Part shown: positions 1-7,265 of the stretch, piece by piece
How positions within the stretch are numbered: the stretch's first letter is position 1
Layout of the letters: the number at the start of each line of letters is the position of its first letter
From: Micavibrio_B sp048498395
GTDB taxonomy: Bacteria; Pseudomonadota; Alphaproteobacteria; Micavibrionales; Micavibrionaceae
NCBI GenBank assembly: GCA_048498395.1
Contig: JBEHYB010000002.1
Coordinates: 1 to 57,464, forward strand
DNA length: 57,464 nt
Direction: 5' to 3'
Notes under the pieces: generated by a model
Told to the model about the DNA's origin: nothing
Database searches by the model: none
Seen by the model: the letters and a program-made list of their open reading frames with translations, nothing else
Program-made: the position numbers and the translations under genes

Positions 1-389
1 GGCGAAGGAGCAGGCGGCACCTGCGGATTGCCCGCGCAACTCCAGGCCGCCATCGATTGTGTCTTGTTCAGGAAGTAAGCAGTTCTTTCTTGCCCGGAAA
101 TGACAGCCGACAGCGTCGGGTCATTCTTGGGAAACGCCATTGAGATCTCTTGATCAGGCAGCTTGGCGATATCGGTAAAAATTTTATGTGTCCGCAAACA
201 GGCGTTGATTTGGGGCGTTATCTTGACACTCGTAACACTGTCATCCCGGATACCGTATAAAAACCCGTTTGCCTGCTTCATGGCGGCACCCAGACCAACC
301 GGGTCATTAGGATCGAATGCGGAGGCACCGGCGTGACCACCGGCAAGGGCGGCAGATAATCCAAATGCAGCAACTGTAGTTTTTAACAT
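1..389 (-). CDS. Secreted protein of unknown function, 3' end outside the window
   Basis: An open frame of 129 codons runs from an ATG at 389 off the left edge of the window, so the C-terminus is missing. The start has a good ribosome binding site (AGGGAG, about 7 bases upstream). The product begins with a short Ala/Gly-rich hydrophobic stretch typical of a Sec signal peptide (MLKTTVAAFGLSAALAGG), followed by a mature part with two cysteines (motifs NACLRTH and WSCAGNP) that could form a disulfide, and it becomes Pro-rich near the window edge. I do not recognise the family. Its export to the periplasm is inferred from the signal peptide only. Confidence 0.6.
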   Translation of the reverse strand, partial: MLKTTVAAFGLSAALAGGHAGASAFDPNDPVGLGAAMKQANGFLYGIRDDSVTSVKITPQINACLRTHKIFTDIAKLPDQEISMAFPKNDPTLSAVISGQERTAYFLNKTQSMAAWSCAGNPQVPPAPS

Positions 390-482
390 GACACACTCCC
401 TTTTTGATATCTAGTTATGTCAAATTAACATAACTGCCATGCATCGTCAAACAATCGCTGATTTGCGCTTATTTTCAATAAG

Positions 483-728
483 TTAGTGATTTATGTGATA
501 TTCCAGACCCAGCGGACCGGTTTTCACTTCGCTAAATTCACCATCAATATAGACACGATCTTTCTGCCTGAATTGACTGGAGCGCGCGGCGATCATGCCG
601 GGAACGGATTCTTTGGGAATATCATTTTCGGTTTTTATATGAAAGGGGTCGAACTCATATAACCCACGCTCACGCTTGATAAAGAGAACGCTGTATTCCG
701 CCTGCCGTTCGTACAATCCCGTCGACAC
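483..728 (-). CDS. Possible small hypothetical protein (81 aa)
   Basis: The stretch between the genes at 389 and 827 contains one minus-strand frame whose C-terminal half looks protein-like: mixed charged and aromatic residues, including KRERGLYEFDPFHIK and RVYIDGEFSEVK. In-frame ATGs occur only far upstream, antisense to lipA, so I chose the GTG at 728; a TTG at 773 is an alternative giving 96 residues. Neither has a convincing ribosome binding site. No family is recognised, and it may be non-coding. Apart from this frame I see nothing in 390-826. Confidence 0.3.
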   Translation of the reverse strand: MSTGLYERQAEYSVLFIKRERGLYEFDPFHIKTENDIPKESVPGMIAARSSQFRQKDRVYIDGEFSEVKTGPLGLEYHINH

Positions 729-826
729 GACAAGCTTGAATCCTTTTTCATTATTTTTACACGGACTATGCAAATGTAAGTTTTTATGTCCTTTTCCTGC
801 CCTTTTCTGATAAAGATAACCCTGAA

Positions 827-1754
827 ATGACCTACAATCCAGACCTTCTCGACCGCGCCAAGCGGCACCCTGAAAAACAGAAAAACCCGGACCGCCCGAT
901 GGGAACGAAGCCGGACTGGATACGTGTAACAGATCGTCAAGGAACACAAACTTACCACCGTCTGCGAAGAAGCCGGCTGCCCGAATATTGGCGAATGCTG
1001 GAACAAGAAACACGCGACCTTTATGATCATGGGTGAAATCTGCACGCGCGCCTGTTCGTTCTGCAACGTCGCCACGGGCAAACCCGAAGCGCTCGATAAA
1101 TTCGAACCGTTGCGCGTCGGTGTCGCAGCCGAACGTATGGGCCTCAAACATATCGTCATCACCTCAGTCGATCGCGATGACCTCGAAGATTGCGGCGCAG
1201 ATCACTTTGCAAAAACAATCGCCGCGATCCGTTATAAGGCACCTGATACCACGATCGAAATTCTGCCCGGCGATTTTCGCGGTAACATGACTTCAATCGA
1301 TACTGTCATCAAAGCCAAGCCTGATGTCTTCAATCATAATCTGGAGACCGTGCCGCGCCTTTATCCAACCATTCGCCCGGGTGCGCGTTATTTCCGCTCG
1401 CTCCGCCTGTTAGAGCGCGTCAAGGAAGTCGACCCGCAGCAATTCACAAAATCCGGCCTGATGGTCGGCCTTGGTGAGACGAAGGAAGAGGTAGCGCAGG
1501 TCATGGACGATATGCGCGCCGCCAATATCGACTTCATCACCATCGGCCAGTATCTCCAGCCTTCGCCCAAACATGCGCCGGTCGACCGCTTCTGGACTCC
1601 GGAAGAATTCGAACAGCTTACCAAATTGGCCAAGGCCAAAGGGTTCCTGATGGTTTCCGCAAGCCCGCTGACACGCTCCTCGCATCACGCCGGAGAGGAT
1701 TTCGAGAAGCTCCGCGCGGCACGCAAGGCTCGCGTATTAGAGGCTGCTGAATAA
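827..1754 (+). pseudogene. lipA: Lipoyl synthase, apparently disrupted by a ~35-bp deletion
   Basis: LipA is a radical-SAM enzyme that inserts two sulfurs into octanoyl groups on E2 subunits and GcvH. The N-terminal part (RHPEKQKNPDRP, KPDWIRV) reads in one frame from the ATG at 827 to about 928; the rest (TTVCEEAGCPNIGECWNKKHATF, then CTRACSFC) reads in another frame from about 930 to 1754. A TAA lies directly before the second frame, and its first ATG is at 1023, after the auxiliary-cluster cysteines. Compared with the usual family sequence about 12 codons are missing between WIRV and the QIVKEHK-like segment, so a net loss of 35 bases explains both the gap and the frameshift. The radical-SAM cysteines and the C-terminal RSSHHAG are intact. 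It is either a real lesion or an assembly error. ratA downstream fits the usual lipA neighbourhood. Confidence 0.85.
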
Positions 1755-1826
1755 GCATTTGCTATCCAGTAAAAGTTTGACTTTGCGGTGCCGCGAATTT
1801 ATATGTTCGGTGCGCAAAGAGGACTT

Positions 1827-2531
1827 ATGAATATACGGGCACATATTGGTACCGATTTTCAAAAAACTGCCGGAAAACTTTCTCCGGTGCTTCTGCATTC
1901 CTCAAAAAGCAGATTCATCTGCATGCTCAAGGCCCAGCTCGATCGCAACGAGATCGATCATCTCGAAGCGGCTGAAATGATTGCCCGGTTTGTGCACGCC
2001 GGAGAATTCCGCAGAAGCGGCGAAGATTATTTCGAACATGTGCTGCGAGTTGCAAAACCTCATATTTATTTCCCGCAACTTAACATCGCTGAATCCGTCA
2101 ATGGCATGATCACCGGCTATCTGCATGATGTATTTGAAAAGAAATTTCCAAACCCGGATGACAACTGGCATATCGACGATTTGCGTTTTCTCCAGTTCGA
2201 CAATGACTGTATCGACGATCTGATTGCGCTGACGAAGGAAACAGGCGAACCTTACCTTAATTATTCTATGCGTGTCACAAACCGGCACATGGCGACCGAG
2301 AAAAAATTTGTCGACACATTGGACAATAACAAGGACAACCCGTCCGAAAGCCGCCAGAAATTATACGGCATCACCATCCCGTATTATCTTGCAACCCTGA
2401 ACGAAGCGATTCCGCCCGGCCACGATATCGTCCAGTTCGCCCATGAAATCCGCAAATACGATGCCGAGATTTTTGCCAGATACTACGTTCCGCCGGTCAT
2501 CACGACAAACGGCCAGGAATACCACCCTTAA
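1827..2531 (+). CDS. HD-domain protein, RelA/SpoT hydrolase-like
   Basis: The 234-residue product resembles the HD hydrolase domain at the N-terminus of RelA/SpoT proteins: a segment RRSGEDYFEHVLRVA matches the first metal-binding helix and GYLHDVFE matches the HD motif. In ppGpp hydrolases the HD is followed by an ED pair; here the residues are E then K, so activity or substrate may differ. No synthetase domain is present. I chose the ATG at 1827 because AGAGGA lies just upstream; an ATG 39 bases earlier in frame lacks a clear site. It sits between lipA and ratA, which are often neighbours, so it looks inserted. A small alarmone-type phosphohydrolase is the best guess, not proven. Confidence 0.6.
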   Translation: MNIRAHIGTDFQKTAGKLSPVLLHSSKSRFICMLKAQLDRNEIDHLEAAEMIARFVHAGEFRRSGEDYFEHVLRVAKPHIYFPQLNIAESVNGMITGYLHDVFEKKFPNPDDNWHIDDLRFLQFDNDCIDDLIALTKETGEPYLNYSMRVTNRHMATEKKFVDTLDNNKDNPSESRQKLYGITIPYYLATLNEAIPPGHDIVQFAHEIRKYDAEIFARYYVPPVITTNGQEYHP

Positions 2532-2578
2532 ACAAGTTTCTGTTATTTCCGGAATTTTTGGGTATAGTCCTTTTCGCT

Positions 2579-3010
2579 ATGCCGACCCATGCCGAAAAAA
2601 GAGACCTTCCCTATACGCCCGAGCAAATGTTTGCCCTGGTGGCGGATGTCGATAAATATCCTGATTTCCTGCCCTGGTGCCTGTCCTCCCGCATTACAAA
2701 ACGGGAAGGGGACGTTTTCTATGCCGATCTCATTATCGGCTATAAAATGGTTCGTGAAAAATTCACCTCCAAAGTCATTCTGGAACGTCCCGGTGCGATC
2801 CGTGTCGAATATCTGAAAGGGCCGCTCAAATATCTCTCCAATAAGTGGATTTTTATCCCGCGCGCGGATGGCGGCTGCACGATCGATTTCTATGTCGACT
2901 TTGAATTCCGTAACGCATTTTTCCAGGGCCTGATGGGCGTTTTTTTCAACGAAGTCGTCAAACGCATGGTGACGGCCTTTGAAGAACGGGCGAAAAAACT
3001 ATATTCATAG
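2579..3010 (+). CDS. ratA: RatA/Coq10-type START-domain (SRPBCC) protein
   Basis: The 143-residue protein has the family's hallmark N-terminus (MPTHAEKRDLPYTPEQMF) and the VADVDKYPDFLPWC motif of Coq10/RatA lipid-binding proteins, with a C-terminal amphipathic helix (MVTAFEERAKKLY). Homologues bind ubiquinone or similar lipids (Coq10); the E. coli member has been described as a ribosome-association toxin. The start at 2579 is preferred over an upstream TTG at 2558 because it gives the conserved beginning, although no strong ribosome binding site is visible. In alphaproteobacteria the gene commonly lies next to lipA, as here with one gene between them. Confidence 0.85.
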   Translation: MPTHAEKRDLPYTPEQMFALVADVDKYPDFLPWCLSSRITKREGDVFYADLIIGYKMVREKFTSKVILERPGAIRVEYLKGPLKYLSNKWIFIPRADGGCTIDFYVDFEFRNAFFQGLMGVFFNEVVKRMVTAFEERAKKLYS

Positions 3011-3024
3011 AATTTACCTCTCCT

Positions 3025-3092
3025 GTCATACCGGCGAACGCCGGTATCCAGATGGTTCGTTCCCTCTGGATGCCGATTTTCATCGGCATGAC
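3025..3092. repeat. 68-bp double-hairpin palindromic repeat, copy 1
   Basis: The element starts with GTCAT and ends with ATGAC. It holds two hairpins, ATACCGGC/GCCGGTAT with a 4-base loop and TGCCGAT/ATCGGCA with a short loop, and CCAG/CTGG arms between them. A second copy of exactly the same length lies at 11894-11961. It is intergenic between ratA and the SIMPL gene. A short stretch just after it (about 3107-3133) resembles one arm of the repeat at 11085-11156. Confidence 0.85.
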
Positions 3093-3162
3093 GATAAAAG
3101 GAACGCTGTGATCTCTGTGTGCGCTGTGGTAAAAAATTAAAGTAAACCTGGAGGAGCTATTC

Positions 3163-3924
3163 ATGAAAAAAACCATTCTGACCGCTGCTTTATTATTCGC
3201 CATTTCCCCGACCGCTTATGCCCAGGAAGTTCAGAACGGGCTTAAAATAGAACCAGGCCAGACGGTATTGTCTCTTTCAGCTACCGAACAGACGGATCTG
3301 AAACAGGATTTATTGCAGGCATCCCTGCGTATTGAAGTTGAAGGCAAGGATGCGAAGAAACTTCAGGATGAGATCAACAAGTCCATGCAAAAAGCCGTCG
3401 ATCTTGCCAAGGGAGTGAAAGAAGTAAAAACCAGCACCGGCCAGTATAACGTTTACTCCTACGATCCAAACCCGCAGCCGCCCCAGCCGCTGAGCGCCAA
3501 GGAACGCGCGGCGCGATTGGTCTGGAAAGGCTCGCAGACAATCGATCTGCAAAGCAAGGATCAGGCGCAGCTTCTTGATCTCGTCGGTAAAATTCAGGAT
3601 ATGGGTTTTGTGATGAACGGGCTTAACTACGCTTTATCGCCGGAACAGGCCGAAGCCTATCGCGATAACCTGATGACGGCGGCTTTGAAGAAAATCCAGA
3701 CAAAGGCCGATCTCGCGGCAAAGGCTCTCGGCAAAAGCAGCTTTGATATCATCGAAGTGAATGTCGATGGCTCGAACCCATATCCGCCGGTGCCGGTGAT
3801 GTTTAAAACCGCCCGCATGGACATGGCCGCAGGCTCTGCCGCCCCAATGGCCGCCCCAGTCGCCGAAGCCGGCGAACAAACCGTCAGCCTGTCGGTCACT
3901 GCAAGAGTTCTTCTGAAACCCTGA
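3163..3924 (+). CDS. SIMPL (DUF541) domain periplasmic protein
   Basis: The 253-residue product begins with a clear signal peptide (MKKTILTAALLFAISPTAYA, cut before QEV), followed by a SIMPL-type fold: VLSLSATEQTDLKQD at the start of the domain, a central KEVKTSTGQYNVY strand-loop and a terminal QTVSLSVTARVLL strand. SIMPL proteins are periplasmic or envelope proteins of poorly defined role, some linked to oxidative stress. The C-terminal linker is Ala/Pro-rich. The ribosome binding site (GGAGGAG, spacing about 6) is strong. It appears to be transcribed alone, flanked by palindromic repeats on both sides. Confidence 0.85.
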   Translation: MKKTILTAALLFAISPTAYAQEVQNGLKIEPGQTVLSLSATEQTDLKQDLLQASLRIEVEGKDAKKLQDEINKSMQKAVDLAKGVKEVKTSTGQYNVYSYDPNPQPPQPLSAKERAARLVWKGSQTIDLQSKDQAQLLDLVGKIQDMGFVMNGLNYALSPEQAEAYRDNLMTAALKKIQTKADLAAKALGKSSFDIIEVNVDGSNPYPPVPVMFKTARMDMAAGSAAPMAAPVAEAGEQTVSLSVTARVLLKP

Positions 3925-3956
3925 CCTGTCATTGCGAGCAAAGCCAAACAATCCAT

Positions 3957-4052
3957 TTTCACCGCGAAGTACGCGAAGAAGACGAAGTGACGCGAAGTAA
4001 TATTTAATCTTCGCGTCACTTCCCTATAACTTCGCGCTCTTCGCGGTGAAAA
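3957..4052. repeat. Long inverted repeat in a convergent junction
   Basis: The left arm (TTTCACCGCGAAG, then ACGCGAAGAAGACGAAGTGACGC) is matched by a reverse-complementary right arm ending CTTCGCGGTGAAAA, with an AT-rich centre. It lies between the converging SIMPL and glycosyltransferase genes and could act as a bidirectional terminator. It is bordered by fragments of other common intergenic repeats: ATTGCGAGCAAAGCC near 3931 and ATCCCCGCGAAGGCGGAGAT near 4066. Confidence 0.75.
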
Positions 4053-4088
4053 ACTCTTACTGTCATCCCCGCGAAGGCGGAGATCTGA

Positions 4089-5024
4089 TCACGCGCTCAA
4101 CGACGAATCCCGCAAAACTTCATTCGTCTCGCCATTATAAAACGGCGTGCGCAGGCTGCCCTGATAAATCTCGCCGTTCAATTTCGAAAGCTCCGTCTTC
4201 ACGGAACGGTCGCGGCGCATATCATCAAAGCCTGAAATATGCATGATGCCGATCGGGTGATTGGGCAGGAATGGCTCGACGAACTGTCCTTTGACCGTAT
4301 CGAGCGGCGGCGCGAACTCGCAAAGCCAATTGGTCCAGGCCGGCAGCACTTCGACCGGCAAACCATCCAGATGGCACATCACGCCCATGCAGAGCTGCTC
4401 TGCCGTGAATACCTTTCCGCGCTTCACCGCTTTTAAAACAAGACCCTGCCAGTGTGCCCAATGCGGCGCGTCTCCACGCAGGGCGAACACGCCTGCCTGT
4501 AATACATGGAAAGGGAAAAGTTTTTTTGCGACTGACAGGCCGAATGCGCGCTTGGCGTTGCTGAAATAAAAACCGCTTAGCTTGATGGGCAGGGGACCGA
4601 ACCATTTGATGCGCGTCGAGCGCGGATAGCCGCGATCCACCTGTCCGGCGGCGGCGAGTTTACCTGTCATCGCGCCGCGGATATAAAGCTCGATCGCTTC
4701 CCAGTTCTGCACCCAGGTATCGGCATCAAGCCAGATATAAAGATCGTAGCCGGGGAAATAGGTATTGAGCCATGGCCGACAGACACATGATTTCAGGTAA
4801 TTCTTGCCGCCGGCCTTTTTTTCTGCGGTCCTGCTCGGCCATTCCGGTGCGTGGACATGCTGGACGTTCGCGCGCAGCCATTCGCGGTCGTCGTTCGACA
4901 ATCCGCCGTCGATAATCGCGAATTCTATATTGCCGGACTGGTGAAAACGTTTGACCGAATAAATCATCTCACGCAGGAGCGGGAAGTAATTATGGTCGCC
5001 GCCGGAACAGATCAGGATTTTCAT
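4089..5024 (-). CDS. Glycosyltransferase-like protein (nucleotide-diphospho-sugar transferase fold)
   Basis: The 311-residue protein starts MKILICSGGDHNYFPLL, as in GT-A fold transferases with an N-terminal nucleotide-binding strand. It has a DxD-type motif in IWLDADTW (D100 and D102), the usual metal and nucleotide-sugar site, and a PFHVLQAGVFALRG segment typical of GT8-like enzymes. The acceptor is unknown. No signal peptide or membrane span is visible, so it is probably cytoplasmic. Its ATG overlaps the stop of cinA by four bases, so it is the last gene of the ispDF-pgpA-cinA operon; I do not regard it as a usual member of that cluster. Confidence 0.65.
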   Translation of the reverse strand: MKILICSGGDHNYFPLLREMIYSVKRFHQSGNIEFAIIDGGLSNDDREWLRANVQHVHAPEWPSRTAEKKAGGKNYLKSCVCRPWLNTYFPGYDLYIWLDADTWVQNWEAIELYIRGAMTGKLAAAGQVDRGYPRSTRIKWFGPLPIKLSGFYFSNAKRAFGLSVAKKLFPFHVLQAGVFALRGDAPHWAHWQGLVLKAVKRGKVFTAEQLCMGVMCHLDGLPVEVLPAWTNWLCEFAPPLDTVKGQFVEPFLPNHPIGIMHISGFDDMRRDRSVKTELSKLNGEIYQGSLRTPFYNGETNEVLRDSSLSA

Positions 5025-5503
5025 GCGGATAAAACCTTCAGCAAATGATTGAACGCAGCCGTGACGGCCTGATCGCGAATTTCACCGCGATCGCCTTTGA
5101 AAACATGTTTGAAGACCAGCGTGTCGTCGTCGAGCGAGCCGATCGAAATATAAACAAGTCCGACAGGCTTGTCCGCCGATCCGCCGCCGGGTCCGGCAAT
5201 ACCGGTCACGCCGATCGATACCTGCGATTTGCTGGTGGCCTGCAAGGCGCCGTCCGCCATTTCGCGCGCCGTCTCTTCGCTCACCGCGCCGAATTTGTCG
5301 AGCGTGGCGGGGGAGACTTTCAATTGCTCGATCTTGGCTTCGTTCGAATAGGTCACGAACCCGCGGTCGAAAATCTGCGACGAGCCCGAAATATCGGTGA
5401 TGGCCGATGCGATCATGCCGCCGGTGCAGGATTCAGCTGTCACCAGCATCATGTTTTTCTGCTCCAAAATCTTGATCGTCTGCTTAGCCAAAGATGTGTG
5501 CAT
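5021..5503 (-). CDS. cinA: CinA C-terminal domain protein (nicotinamide-nucleotide amidase family)
   Basis: The product of about 160 residues is the stand-alone C-terminal CinA domain, which deamidates nicotinamide mononucleotide in NAD recycling (PncC activity). The family motif TAESCTGGMIASAITDISGSS and the GVTGIAGPGGGSADKPVG loop are both present. I set the start at the ATG at 5503 (MHTSLAKQ), which matches family N-termini; a start at 5539 would lengthen the overlap with pgpA. The gene overlaps pgpA by 20 bases upstream and the glycosyltransferase by 4 bases downstream, so translation is probably coupled. Confidence 0.88.
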   Translation of the reverse strand: MHTSLAKQTIKILEQKNMMLVTAESCTGGMIASAITDISGSSQIFDRGFVTYSNEAKIEQLKVSPATLDKFGAVSEETAREMADGALQATSKSQVSIGVTGIAGPGGGSADKPVGLVYISIGSLDDDTLVFKHVFKGDRGEIRDQAVTAAFNHLLKVLSA

Positions 5504-6053
5504 ATTGTAACCCCAGTATGACCAAAGCTGTTGCGACACCTGCGGCCAGATCGTCCGCGATCACGCCCCAGGCTCCCTGTGTATTGCTGTCTATCCATGA
5601 AATAGGCCATGGCTTCATCGTGTCAAACCCGCGGAACAGGACAAAGGCGATAAACACCCACATCGATGAATGCGAATTCAGCGCAAGCACTGCGATGGTG
5701 AAACCGATCACCTCATCGACGACGATAAGACCGGAATCATGAGTGTTTGTTTCTTTTTCAAAAACCGCACTTGCCTTGAGGCCGAGGAAGAACACGACGA
5801 TCAGAAACACAACCACCGCCAGCTTGCCGCCAAAGATCCACAAAGGGATGACGAAAGGGATCGTCGCAATCGTGCCCCATGTGCCGCTCGCGGGCAGGAA
5901 CACGCCCGAACCGAACCAGGTGGCAATCAATATCCATGGATTTTTAAAATTCAATGATTTGCCGATCGTTTTACGCTCGGTGAGCTGCTGATGGATTTTC
6001 GTGAAAATCCGGACTTTTTCTTTTTCGAATAATTCTATGGCTTTGTTTATCAT
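5484..6053 (-). CDS. pgpA: Phosphatidylglycerophosphatase A
   Basis: PgpA dephosphorylates phosphatidylglycerol phosphate to phosphatidylglycerol at the inner membrane. The 189-residue protein shows the family motifs PASGTWGT, VVDEVIGF and RGFDTMKPWPI...GVIADDLAAG, with several hydrophobic segments (PFVIPLWIFGGKLAVVVFLIVVFFLG and VATALVILGLQYA). It has a longer charged N-terminus (about 35 residues) than the E. coli enzyme. The start overlaps the ispDF stop by four bases and the end overlaps cinA, consistent with one operon. Confidence 0.88.
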   Translation of the reverse strand: MINKAIELFEKEKVRIFTKIHQQLTERKTIGKSLNFKNPWILIATWFGSGVFLPASGTWGTIATIPFVIPLWIFGGKLAVVVFLIVVFFLGLKASAVFEKETNTHDSGLIVVDEVIGFTIAVLALNSHSSMWVFIAFVLFRGFDTMKPWPISWIDSNTQGAWGVIADDLAAGVATALVILGLQYAHIFG

Positions 6054-7192
6054 CGGTCGATTTCTATGGTGACGAGTGACTGGCAGGCTATTCCTTCGCG
6101 GCGCCCTGTAAAACCGAGGCCTTCGGAGGTGGTGGCTTTAACGCTGACCGACTTTACCTCCAGGCCGCATATGCTGGCAATGCTCTCACGGATTTTATCC
6201 CTGTGCGGGCCTATTTTCGGGTCTTCGCAGATAACAACCGTATCGATATGCACGATCTCGCCACCCGCTTGCGTCAGTTCCTCGACCGCCTGTTTCAGGA
6301 AGATGCTGCTATCCATATTCTTGAACTTCATATCAGACGGCGGGAAATGCGACCCGATATCACCGCTTGCTATCGTGCCGTAAATCGCATCGGTGATCGC
6401 ATGTAAAACGACATCGGCATCCGAATGCCCAAGCAGTTTTTTCGTATGCGGAATATCGACACCGCCGATACGGATTTTATCCGATGCCTCGCCAAAAGCG
6501 TGAACGTCATAGCCAAGCCCGGTCTTTGTAATGCGCGTCTGTCCCATAGCTTTAAAATCATCTTCTGTTGTGATCTTGATATTGCGGCGGCTGCCTTCGA
6601 CTATTTCAACGACTATACCGAGTTCGGACACCATCTGGCTGTCGTCGGTATATTCGTCCCTCAATGTCTCATGCGCGCGCTTTATAATGCCGTAATGAAA
6701 ACCCTGCGGTGTCTGCACCGACCATAGATTATTGCGGTCGACGCTCTCCGCAAAAGTCGCGCCTTGCGCTCTGCGCAACGTATCGGCGACGGGCACGGCA
6801 ACGGTGACGGCCTGCGCCGTCTCCAGTTTCCGCACACAGGCGTAAATCGTCTCGCGCTCGATAAAGGGACGGGCGGCATCATGGATCAGCACCGGCGTTT
6901 TATCGCCGATCCCGGCGATTTCCTTCAAGCCGTTGGCCACGCTTTGCTGGCGCGTCGCGCCGCCAATCACCGGTTCGGGCAGATCGAGCCCTTTGACCGC
7001 CTCGCGGTAGAGAGCCTCATGGTCCTTATTGATAACGACATGAATGGTTTTAAGTCCCGCGCATTGCAGGAATGCCTCAACCGTCCGGCGCAGGACAGGC
7101 TTGCCGTTAAGGCTCCTATATTGCTTCGGAAGGCCTTCTCCGGCGCGGGATCCGGTCCCGGCGGCGACGATGATAACGGCGAAATCAGCCAT
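6050..7192 (-). CDS. ispDF: Bifunctional IspD/IspF (MEP isoprenoid pathway)
   Basis: The 380-residue fusion catalyses two non-consecutive steps of the MEP pathway: CTP-dependent cytidylylation of MEP (IspD) and cyclisation of CDP-ME 2-phosphate (IspF). The IspD half (about residues 1-220) has the nucleotide-binding IVAAGTGSRAGEGLPKQY and VLIHDAARPF motifs. The IspF half starts near residue 223 with TGLGYDVHAFG (metal-binding D and H) and holds LLGHSDADVVLHAI, DIGSHFPPSD and the C-terminal TTSEGLGFTGRREGIAC. The fused form is typical of alphaproteobacteria. It heads a minus-strand operon with pgpA and cinA, and is divergent from ntrY with only 73 bases between them. Confidence 0.95.
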   Translation of the reverse strand: MADFAVIIVAAGTGSRAGEGLPKQYRSLNGKPVLRRTVEAFLQCAGLKTIHVVINKDHEALYREAVKGLDLPEPVIGGATRQQSVANGLKEIAGIGDKTPVLIHDAARPFIERETIYACVRKLETAQAVTVAVPVADTLRRAQGATFAESVDRNNLWSVQTPQGFHYGIIKRAHETLRDEYTDDSQMVSELGIVVEIVEGSRRNIKITTEDDFKAMGQTRITKTGLGYDVHAFGEASDKIRIGGVDIPHTKKLLGHSDADVVLHAITDAIYGTIASGDIGSHFPPSDMKFKNMDSSIFLKQAVEELTQAGGEIVHIDTVVICEDPKIGPHRDKIRESIASICGLEVKSVSVKATTSEGLGFTGRREGIACQSLVTIEIDR

Positions 7193-7265
7193 GACTTTGT
7201 TTTTCTTGCCTTTTTCGTTATAAAGCGGGATATTTCCCCGTTAATAAAGGAAAAACAAGCCTTTT

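Noticed and set aside
483..1151. A long minus-strand frame of 222 codons
   Set aside because: Its N-terminal two-thirds are antisense to lipA coding sequence; only the part after about 728 might be a real gene.
5045..5521. A plus-strand frame of 158 codons
   Set aside because: It is antisense to cinA, which shows its full family motifs.
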